Shown piece by piece: positions 1 through 5,605 of a stretch of DNA of 6,534 nt. The notes below the pieces were generated by a model, which saw only the letters and a program-made list of their open reading frames with translations, did not search any database and was not told the DNA's origin. Source of the stretch: Methanosarcinales archaeon (lineage in GTDB: Archaea > Halobacteriota > Syntropharchaeia > Alkanophagales > Methanospirareceae); contig DAOUYX010000093.1 in NCBI GenBank assembly GCA_030665925.1, forward strand, positions 1 through 6,534, given 5' to 3'. The first letter of the stretch is position 1. Every line of letters starts with the position of its first letter. The translations under genes were made by a program, and so were the position numbers.

Positions 1-140
1 TCATCGTGAATTTCGGCTACCGCAGGGACCGTGCAATACGGCTTGGTTGTCGCCCCTTGTTTGCCATAGCAATCATCCTTCGCTGATTAGCGAGGTCAAA
101 CTACTCTTCGAAAGGGGCATTTTTATATTAGTCTTTTTTT
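1..140. other. Non-coding left edge with nested inverted repeats, possible 3' end of a structured RNA
   Basis: No convincing protein gene is present here. Seen directly: GCCCCTT at 52-58 is complementary to AAGGGGC at 112-118. Just inside it GTTTG at 59-63 pairs with CAAAC at 97-101. Inside that, positions 78-84 pair with 89-95 around a GATT loop, with one G-T wobble. A further small stem is CCGT (29-32) with ACGG (38-41). The nested arms are followed at once by T-tracts, as expected for the 3' end of a transcript on the plus strand. I do not recognise an RNA family: it does not match tRNA, 5S rRNA, SRP RNA or the conserved core of RNase P RNA. It could also be the end of a mobile element, or chance structure. 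The 5' part would lie outside the window. Confidence 0.3.
119..140 (+). terminator. T-rich tracts, candidate archaeal intrinsic terminator
   Basis: Five T residues at 120-124 and seven at 134-140 directly follow the inverted repeat that ends at 118. Archaeal RNA polymerase terminates at oligo-T tracts with or without a hairpin, so this is a reasonable end point for a transcript entering from the left. It would also insulate the downstream operon. No transcription evidence is available. Confidence 0.35.
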
Positions 141-142
141 CC

Positions 143-239
143 TATTTAAAGTTACCGATGATGAATGTCTCTGAGCATAAAGAGCGCTAAATATTTTTTC
201 CCGTTTGCCAACCGAAAAGCTTAACTATTGACGCGGGAG
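143..239 (+). promoter_or_regulatory. Candidate promoter and ribosome binding site of the surface-protein operon
   Basis: TATTTAAA at 143-150 is a plausible archaeal TATA box. It would place the transcription start near 170-177 and give a leader of about 75 nt. GGGAG at 235-239 is a partial Shine-Dalgarno match ending 10 nt before the ATG at 250, which favours that start over the in-frame ATG at 259. Other A/T stretches around 188-200 could serve instead. The leader shows no riboswitch that I recognise. Confidence 0.35.
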
Positions 240-249
240 TAATTAGTAT

Positions 250-3210
250 ATGTCGCAAATGAAACCAGAGGGATTGAAAATAGCGGCAATACTGACAGTA
301 GCAATATTTTTGGTATCTTCAGTATACGCTGCGACACTATGCTCTTATAAAGGTCCTGATACCTCCGAACATGATTTACAGCTTTCTGATTTCTTGGTAA
401 GTGGCGATAGCCCTGTAAGGGTTGACGATAAAGTATCTGTAAGCTTTAAGCTGACTAACATTGGCAAATATTCGGTGACTTTTGATGACAAATACGGCGT
501 TTTCGTAGCAGTGAAAGACCCTGATGGTAAAAACAGGACTTTTGGGAATACTTATCAGGGAAAAACTTTGAAGTCAGGAGGTTCTGCACCCTTTGAAACA
601 GATATAACAGTGGATAAAGAGGGTGAGTGGACTTTATGGGCGTCTTATTGCATAAAATTGGCAACTGGCGGGACGAAATGCGGTCCCGAGGAGTGGCATG
701 CGTGTAAAATAAAGGTGGAAGCGAAGCCGACATGCCCTGAAGGATGTGAATGCTTGACCGAAGCGCAAGCGAAGGAGCTTGGCTATGAATATTGCCAAGG
801 TGAGAAAACTGTGTGTGGATATGACCAATATCAAAACCCGATGTATTGCTATGAGAAGCCGGCGGTGACGCCTACGCCGACACCTAAGATAACACCGACA
901 CCTACACCTGTAGTTACTCCAACTCCCTCACCTTCTCCCACACCTACACCAACTCCGCCGAAAGAGGATACCACGCCTCCTACTATAATCACAACAAAAA
1001 ATCCCGAAGAACCAAAGCTTGGGGATAAGGTAAGATATGAAGTAAAAGCAAGCGACCCAAGCGGGATTGGGCTGATTGAGATATGGATGAACGGGGAGAA
1101 GAAGAGAACTTGCTTTGGTCCTTTATGTAACTACACTTCGCCATCAATAGAAGAAGGCCCGGAATTTGGTGCTTTTGTGGTAGATACCGCGGGTAACAGT
1201 AAGGTCGAAGGGGTTGTCCCAGTTGATGTTAGACCACATGTCGGAGAGCCTTGGTGGTTTGAGGATGTTGACGATGACGGCATAGAAAACATATTTGACA
1301 ACTGCAGATATGTACACAATCCTACTCAAGAGGATAATGACCTGGACGGGGTAGGAGATGTATGTGATGACTGCGATGCAGATTTAGTCTGTAGGAGACA
1401 GGGGGGACATGTTCCCGCTTCTCCTGGATATTCATGTTTTGGTGCACCGGGAGGATTTTACAGAGATGGGATTCCATATCATGATTACTTCTATGATCTG
1501 GTCTCTGAGAATGGGTGTGGTTGTAAAGACGAAGATGGCGGATTAAATTACTTTGAAAAAGGCATGGTATATGTCGAGAAGGTAGATTTTATGATATTAG
1601 GCAGAGGAGTAGGAAACTGTAGAAGTTGGAGTGAATGTGAAGTTGCTGGAGAAGACACATGCATAAACTCAACGTATCTTAAAGAGTATTATTGCGATTC
1701 AGACGGTGTAGGTAACTATACGATAAAATGTCCTGCGGGTTGCTTAAACGGTGCTTGCATATGTCCTGATACCGATGGAGGAGAGAATTACCATGTAAGG
1801 GGAAGTGTTGCAGGTATGCGAGATTATTGTTTGGATTCAACAACATTGAGGGAGTATACTTGTGATATAGATTACCTTGGGAATCTCATTGCTAAAGGGA
1901 TGAATGTCACATGTCCTTATGGCTGCGATAATGGTGCTTGTGTGTGCAGGGATTCTGATGGTGGAAGGAATTACGAAGTTAGAGGAAGAATAGGAAGTGA
2001 TGAGGATTACTGCTCTGATAGTCGAACATTAGTGGAATATTATACAGAGATAGAGAATGGCGAGTGTAAAATAAGGAGTGAAAGACATACATGTGAGGGA
2101 CTCTGCCAAGATGGAAAGTGTCTTCCTCCTGCGTGTGATGACGGCGTTCAAGATAGAGATGAGGAAGGAGTTGACTGTGGTGGAAGCTATTGCCCACCTT
2201 GCAGTCAATGCGATACGGGAGCAAAATGGGCGCCACATGATACTCCTTGCAGGCACCACTGGCCTACCGATGAGGGGCAGAGCATAGGCATGAACACGCA
2301 TGACGATTCTTGTGCAATCGTTGAAGTTTGTCATCCAGACCTCGATGATATTGTGGCAGATGCCATCACCTGCTGTGAACATGCCGATTATGCAACAAGA
2401 TTCACGGGACATCGTGCTGCTGGAAAATGCAGTGCGTGCTCTTATGCAAGAAGCCATTCTGGAATAGATACTGATTATAACCCGACTACATTCAAGAAAT
2501 GCCTTGGTCTCTACGGCATAAAAAGTCTCGAAAGCGGTGCTGTTTACATGCAAGGATATTTCGATGGAGAATTTTCTTGCTGGGGTGATCCTACAGCAGA
2601 AGGTTGTGCTAAATGGCGTGTTGATCCGCCTGCATGGGAGATGGGAACGCCAGCAAGTTGTGCAGGTCCAGGAGCACAACCTGACTTTCAAATGGGTGGG
2701 CATATATGTGGGTACAAATTTGTATGGGTATATACTCACTCACAGGGATGGCACAAATATAAATGGCGTAAAGATGGATACTGGAATTCTGATACAGATT
2801 ACACAAAAAACAGCGACAGTGTTTGCGATGTTCCAGCACATGCAAGCATTAACCGACTTTCAACTGGTACCTGTGTTGATTACTCCTTTGCCGTTACAAC
2901 GGTTCTGAGAAAGATGGGTTACAGTAAAGATGAAGTATTCTCGGTTAATGGAGATGGACACGGCTACAACCTCGTAAAGTTCCCGGGAGAAACAAAATGG
3001 CATTATGTAGATACGGTTGGAAACAACGGCGGGGCTGTGTATGGCGGTACAGGTTTTCCACAGATTTACAATGCAACTGGGCACTGCGTTGCTTGGTACG
3101 ACTATTGTAGGAACATGGATGAGGGCTGTTCAAACGACTACTATTCACAGAGTTGCGATAATTGTCCCTCAAATAATGAAATATTTGGTTGTGAGGGTAT
3201 TCGAAGATGA
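250..3210 (+). CDS. Secreted multidomain Cys-rich protein with C-terminal transglutaminase-like domain
   Basis: This is a 986-residue exported protein. The signal peptide covers residues 1-27, with likely cleavage after Val-Tyr-Ala. An Ig/CARDB-like beta-sandwich spans about 35-160 and a Cys-rich module 162-204 (CPEGCEC start). A Thr-Pro linker (about 205-240) precedes a second Ig-like domain at about 241-330. A thrombospondin type 3-like calcium motif lies at 338-378 (DVDDDGI, DNC, DGVGDVCD). Three Cys-rich repeats start at C425, C505 and C566, followed by a DDGVQ/GVDCGG module at 629-654. The unassigned Cys/His-rich stretch 655-760 leads into the C-terminal domain. There C875 (GTCVDYSFA), H904 (GDGHGY) and D921 (WHYVD) have the order and spacing of a transglutaminase-like Cys-His-Asp triad. 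Such folds act as proteases, amidases or cross-linkers; which applies here is unknown. Several N-x-S/T sites suit archaeal glycosylation. There is no C-terminal membrane anchor. The stop overlaps the next gene's start, so the two are co-translated. Architecture is clear; the enzymatic role is inferred. Confidence 0.85.
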   Translation: MSQMKPEGLKIAAILTVAIFLVSSVYAATLCSYKGPDTSEHDLQLSDFLVSGDSPVRVDDKVSVSFKLTNIGKYSVTFDDKYGVFVAVKDPDGKNRTFGNTYQGKTLKSGGSAPFETDITVDKEGEWTLWASYCIKLATGGTKCGPEEWHACKIKVEAKPTCPEGCECLTEAQAKELGYEYCQGEKTVCGYDQYQNPMYCYEKPAVTPTPTPKITPTPTPVVTPTPSPSPTPTPTPPKEDTTPPTIITTKNPEEPKLGDKVRYEVKASDPSGIGLIEIWMNGEKKRTCFGPLCNYTSPSIEEGPEFGAFVVDTAGNSKVEGVVPVDVRPHVGEPWWFEDVDDDGIENIFDNCRYVHNPTQEDNDLDGVGDVCDDCDADLVCRRQGGHVPASPGYSCFGAPGGFYRDGIPYHDYFYDLVSENGCGCKDEDGGLNYFEKGMVYVEKVDFMILGRGVGNCRSWSECEVAGEDTCINSTYLKEYYCDSDGVGNYTIKCPAGCLNGACICPDTDGGENYHVRGSVAGMRDYCLDSTTLREYTCDIDYLGNLIAKGMNVTCPYGCDNGACVCRDSDGGRNYEVRGRIGSDEDYCSDSRTLVEYYTEIENGECKIRSERHTCEGLCQDGKCLPPACDDGVQDRDEEGVDCGGSYCPPCSQCDTGAKWAPHDTPCRHHWPTDEGQSIGMNTHDDSCAIVEVCHPDLDDIVADAITCCEHADYATRFTGHRAAGKCSACSYARSHSGIDTDYNPTTFKKCLGLYGIKSLESGAVYMQGYFDGEFSCWGDPTAEGCAKWRVDPPAWEMGTPASCAGPGAQPDFQMGGHICGYKFVWVYTHSQGWHKYKWRKDGYWNSDTDYTKNSDSVCDVPAHASINRLSTGTCVDYSFAVTTVLRKMGYSKDEVFSVNGDGHGYNLVKFPGETKWHYVDTVGNNGGAVYGGTGFPQIYNATGHCVAWYDYCRNMDEGCSNDYYSQSCDNCPSNNEIFGCEGIRR
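868..960 (+). repeat. Thr-Pro dipeptide repeat coding for an extended linker
   Basis: Residues 207-237 of the 986-residue protein are almost entirely alternating Thr/Ser and Pro, with a few K, I and V breaks. The DNA is a degenerate ACN-CCN hexamer repeat. Such segments form stiff, often O-glycosylated spacers between extracellular domains. Here it separates the N-terminal beta-sandwich and Cys module from the rest. Its length is likely to vary between relatives through slippage. Confidence 0.85.
1261..1383 (+). other. Thrombospondin type 3-like calcium-binding motif (within the 986-residue protein)
   Basis: Residues 338-378 contain two Asp-rich loops, DVDDDGIENIFDNC and DNDLDGVGDVCD, separated by an HNPTQE segment. 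This matches the thrombospondin type 3 pattern of calcium-binding Asp loops, a DNC cysteine and an NP-Q spacer. The cysteines at 352 and 372 fit the pattern's disulfide positions. The family is known to rigidify extracellular proteins through bound calcium. A dockerin was considered, but the NP-Q spacer and the cysteines favour the type 3 repeat. Confidence 0.75.
1522..2121 (+). repeat. Three tandem Cys-rich DGG-NY repeats (within the 986-residue protein)
   Basis: Three units begin at C425, C505 and C566 (about 1522, 1762 and 1945). Each follows the pattern C-x-D-x-D-G-G-x-N-Y, a variable loop, then C-x-(D/N)-S, a Leu-(K/R/V)-Glu-Tyr segment and a closing C-x-x-G-C/L-C-x-(N/D)-G-x-C. Unit 1 is longest, about 80 residues, because its loop is enlarged. 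Unit 2 is about 61 residues and unit 3 about 59. Unit 3 lacks the Cys after Glu-Tyr and has GLCQDGKC in place of GC-NGAC. The DNA copies have diverged, so this is an old duplication. Similar modules occur in archaeal surface proteins of unknown function. Confidence 0.75.
3192..3196 (+). promoter_or_regulatory. Ribosome binding site inside the end of the upstream gene
   Basis: GAGGG lies 10 nt before the ATG at 3207 and overlaps the last codons of the upstream gene. It is a partial Shine-Dalgarno match. With the ATGA overlap it supports coupled translation of the two surface proteins from one mRNA. Confidence 0.4.
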
Positions 3211-4001
3211 GACAAATAAAATATATCGTAGTTGCAATACTCGTAGTTATGCTATTAAGCAGTATAGCTTCGGCGATTACACCCATAGAAGATGAAAGAC
3301 CGCCCGAAGTCCCTGCTGATGCAGAGGTTCAGATAGGTGAAGAAATTGAGGAGGCTAAAGAGATAGTTACTAAGAAAACTAACATGACGATAGAGAGGAT
3401 ACATGACGATGAAGCAAAAATTGGTGAAGAAATAGAGATTAAACTGAAGATAACCAATCTCGATAACGAAGAAATTAAAATATTCGTAAGTGAAACACAT
3501 AGAGTAGGGATAGAATACATTGATCCAATAGAGATAAAATACTTGCAATATCAGGCTTTAAAAATACCATATTATAGCTGGGATATAACACTGCCTGCAA
3601 AAGGCAGTAAGGAGATAGTCTATCACATTAAACCACAAAACATAGGGATGATCACTTTCTCCCCGGCAGTAGTAAATGACGAATATGGCAATGTATTTGA
3701 GTCGAACCCAACAAACATAAAAATAACCTGCAACCCAAACGGTAAGTGCGAGCCTGGCGAAAACTATATCTTTTGTCCAGAAGACTGCACAACTGGAATT
3801 GCAGATGGTATTTGTGACGGTGTTAAAGATGGAAGGATTGACCCGGACTGTGCTGAAGGAGTTGACCCTGATTATGCAGCAGCACCCGTATCTACACCGA
3901 GACAAACTCCGAGCTTTTTACCTATTGCACTTGCTGTGGTAGTAATCTTAGCAGTCGTTATAATCTTAGCAGTGTTGTTTAGGAGACGTAAAAAAGGATA
4001 A
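3207..4001 (+). CDS. Surface protein with beta-sandwich, Cys-rich module and C-terminal membrane anchor
   Basis: This 264-residue exported protein has a signal peptide at residues 1-23 (cleavage likely after Ala-Ser-Ala) and an acidic Glu/Pro-rich stretch to about residue 50. A CARDB/DUF11-like beta-sandwich spans about 55-170; the segment ITNLDNEE is typical of these folds. An Asp/Cys-rich module follows at 175-222, with Cys at 175, 181, 190, 194, 203 and 215 and the motifs CEPGEN, CPEDC and DPDC. A Pro/Thr-containing spacer leads to a single hydrophobic helix at about 237-258, closed by RRRKK. The topology is therefore outside-facing with a short cytoplasmic tail. No catalytic motif is visible. 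The start codon overlaps the stop of the transglutaminase-like gene (ATGA), which argues for a shared complex or process. A natural reading is an anchor, receptor or stabilising partner for the unanchored upstream protein, but this is inference. The final DPDY sits where the module pattern would predict DPDC. Confidence 0.85.
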   Translation: MRQIKYIVVAILVVMLLSSIASAITPIEDERPPEVPADAEVQIGEEIEEAKEIVTKKTNMTIERIHDDEAKIGEEIEIKLKITNLDNEEIKIFVSETHRVGIEYIDPIEIKYLQYQALKIPYYSWDITLPAKGSKEIVYHIKPQNIGMITFSPAVVNDEYGNVFESNPTNIKITCNPNGKCEPGENYIFCPEDCTTGIADGICDGVKDGRIDPDCAEGVDPDYAAAPVSTPRQTPSFLPIALAVVVILAVVIILAVLFRRRKKG

Positions 4002-4004
4002 AAA
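3990..4004 (-). terminator. Oligo-T tracts downstream of the radical SAM gene
   Basis: Read on the minus strand, T5 (4004-4000) and T6 (3995-3990) lie about 30-45 nt past the tes stop codon. They overlap the last codons of the convergent surface-protein gene. They are candidate terminators for tes. The 33-nt gap between the two convergent stops (4002-4034) has no comparable T-tract on the plus strand, so the operon mRNA may run into tes antisense. Confidence 0.3.
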
Positions 4005-4034
4005 CTTCTTAGCACATGGCTGCAAAATCCCCCT

Positions 4035-5531
4035 TCATTCCGCTTCGGGTTCATGCAGTGGCGTAGAAAATGCTTTCTCCACTGATGGCCGGTGAATCGC
4101 GTTGTAAGAACAGAAAGGAATTATACGCCCGTCAGGTGTGGCATAGTGAATCCCGCATCGCTTAACCCGTTCTAAATCGTAATTATAGGCATCCTGGAAG
4201 TGCATCGCACCGATAAAAAGCGCTTTACGATGAAACTCAGCAAGCGACTCGCGATTGCCCTTCTCCAGTATATCCGTAAGGGAAGTGAAGTTATCGAATA
4301 CCGCCGGCGCTTTCTCCCGGTCTATAAACTTCCCCCCTAACCTCATCATCTTCGCCATCGCTTTCAGTTTGCCAATCTTCGATTTATTTATCTCTTCTGC
4401 GCTCTCCATTAAGAACTCCATGAGGCCCTCAACGTCTATGAATTCTGTTATCGGTATAAACTTCCCGTTTTCCACAAACACATACGTTGCCGCACCGCAA
4501 TGCGGATGCACCGACAATTCCAATTGTGGCACACCTTTCCATGCCTCCACGAAATACGAGATGGGGAGGACAAACGGCACGGGATAGAAACTCTCACGTG
4601 GTATTTCACCATCTGTTTGCTCTTCCAGGAGCTTTATGGAATCAGGAATAGTTATTCTTCCTTTCTTCCTCTCTTTTTCATCCACTCTACCCTCGAAAGA
4701 GATAGGCTGTACGTTCACTCCTTTTATAATATCCAGGTTCTTGGCTGCAAATCGTACCATATCTCCCATCTGGTCATCATTTACGCCCTTCATAAGTGTG
4801 GGAACGAGCACGATACTTCTTATTCCGCCTTGCCGGCAGCTCTCTATCGCCTTCAACTTCGTCTTTAACGCCGGTATGCCCCGTAATACTTTATAAGGCT
4901 CGTCTGTCACTCCGTCGAACTGCAGATAGACGGTGTGCAAGCCTGCTTCTCTCAACTCACGACAGAACTCTACGCTCTTTGCCATTACTATGCCATTCGT
5001 CGCTACCTGAATATGAGCAAAGCCGAGGTTACGTGCCATTTTGACAATGTCCACTAAATTCTCTCGCACTGTGGGTTCGCCACCGGCAAACTGAATCGCA
5101 GGGCACGGTGGTACTTCACTCCTGAGCAGCTTCATCATCGCCTCCAGTTGCTCCATCGTCGGCTCGTAGAGGTAACCGGCGACCGCAGCATTTGCGAAAC
5201 AGGTTGGGCAGTGCTGGTTGCACCTGTTTGTGAGGTCTATAAGTGCAAGCATGGTCGAACTCTTGTGCTCAGGGCAGAGTCCGCAATCAAACGGGCAGCC
5301 CTTAACGCGCTCTGTATTTTGAATACCGGCTTTGCCCTCGTATCGCCACTTTGCGAATTTCTTGTACAGTTCAGCATCAGACCAGTACACGTCATCGAAT
5401 TCGCCGTGTTCCTTGCAGCTCTTCTTCATCAATATCTTTCCATCTTCCTCGTACACGTCCGCATCAATGACTTTAAGACACTGCGGGCACAGCGATTTCG
5501 TCTTCATTCTCTCCATTTGCCATTCATTCAT
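4035..5531 (-). CDS. tes: Radical SAM tetraether lipid synthase (Tes) homologue
   Basis: This 498-residue protein is close to the usual Tes length of about 500. The family joins the phytanyl tails of two archaeal diether lipids by radical carbon-carbon bond formation, giving membrane-spanning GDGT lipids. It acts at the membrane surface and uses S-adenosylmethionine. Visible signs are an N-terminal rubredoxin-like CPQC (C15, C18) with C39-x-x-HG; C79, C83 and C86 (GCPFDCGLC); the radical SAM triad C104-x3-C108-x2-C111 (CNQHCPTC); and GGEP at 150-153. Further Cys residues at 345 (HPHCG), 459 (RCGIHYA) and 474 (PFCSYN) fit the additional cluster ligands. The family carries three 4Fe-4S clusters and a mononuclear iron site. 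The gene is convergent with the surface-protein operon and divergent from gatA. The start is uncertain: ATGs at 5531, 5516 and 5507 (residues 1, 6, 9) all precede the first Cys. Paralogues of unknown substrate exist, so tetraether synthesis is likely, not proven. Confidence 0.8.
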   Translation of the reverse strand: MNEWQMERMKTKSLCPQCLKVIDADVYEEDGKILMKKSCKEHGEFDDVYWSDAELYKKFAKWRYEGKAGIQNTERVKGCPFDCGLCPEHKSSTMLALIDLTNRCNQHCPTCFANAAVAGYLYEPTMEQLEAMMKLLRSEVPPCPAIQFAGGEPTVRENLVDIVKMARNLGFAHIQVATNGIVMAKSVEFCRELREAGLHTVYLQFDGVTDEPYKVLRGIPALKTKLKAIESCRQGGIRSIVLVPTLMKGVNDDQMGDMVRFAAKNLDIIKGVNVQPISFEGRVDEKERKKGRITIPDSIKLLEEQTDGEIPRESFYPVPFVLPISYFVEAWKGVPQLELSVHPHCGAATYVFVENGKFIPITEFIDVEGLMEFLMESAEEINKSKIGKLKAMAKMMRLGGKFIDREKAPAVFDNFTSLTDILEKGNRESLAEFHRKALFIGAMHFQDAYNYDLERVKRCGIHYATPDGRIIPFCSYNAIHRPSVEKAFSTPLHEPEAE

Positions 5532-5605
5532 ATCCAGAATAATTTATAAAATAAGTGTGAAATTAGAGATATATAAAGTTACATAAAAGTAGATATAAAG
5601 AGAGG
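5532..5605. promoter_or_regulatory. Divergent promoter region between tes and gatA
   Basis: This 74-nt A/T-rich gap has several TATA-like elements. TATATAAA at 5570-5577 sits about 30 nt before the gatA ATG, so transcription would start near 5600 and give an almost leaderless mRNA. The same element read on the minus strand (TTTATATA) could start tes mRNA near 5547. The palindrome TTTATAAA at 5543-5550 can act in either direction. On the minus strand it would start transcription near 5520, which would favour tes translation from the ATG at 5516 or 5507. GAGAGG at 5600-5605 touches the gatA ATG and is too close for normal Shine-Dalgarno use. A TATAAA copy at 5594-5599 is too near the ATG to be the gatA promoter. 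Confidence 0.5.

Noticed and set aside
1..89. Minus-strand open frame that reads protein-like (YGKQGATTKPY... to the left edge)
   Set aside because: It follows a TAA with no ATG, GTG or TTG start in frame, and I recognise no family. A mobile-element remnant cannot be excluded.
1..118. RNase P RNA or SRP RNA 3' end
   Set aside because: The conserved core sequences of these RNAs are not seen; only generic hairpins and a T-tract are present.
158..174. C/D box sRNA signals: ATGATGA at 158-164 and CTGA at 171-174
   Set aside because: Only 6 nt separate the boxes, against about 12 nt for an archaeal guide, and no second C'/D pair follows.
2..190. Plus-strand open frame running in from the window edge to a TAA at 188-190
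   Set aside because: It crosses the inverted repeats and both T-tracts, shows no recognisable family, and about 62 open codons can occur by chance.
1261..1383. Dockerin domain (cellulosome-like assembly)
   Set aside because: The NP-Q spacer and the paired Cys fit a thrombospondin type 3 motif, and no cohesin partner is visible in the window.
868..2121. CRISPR or DNA-level repeat array
   Set aside because: The repeats are degenerate at DNA level, in frame, and explained by the Thr-Pro linker and Cys-rich protein modules; no uniform repeat-spacer structure exists.
2029..2739. 236-codon minus-strand open frame antisense to the large surface protein
   Set aside because: The plus strand here encodes conserved Cys modules and part of the C-terminal region; the antisense translation has no recognisable domain or good start signal.
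4500..5549. Several plus-strand open frames opposite tes
   Set aside because: They lie within the strongly conserved radical SAM coding region and their translations look random.
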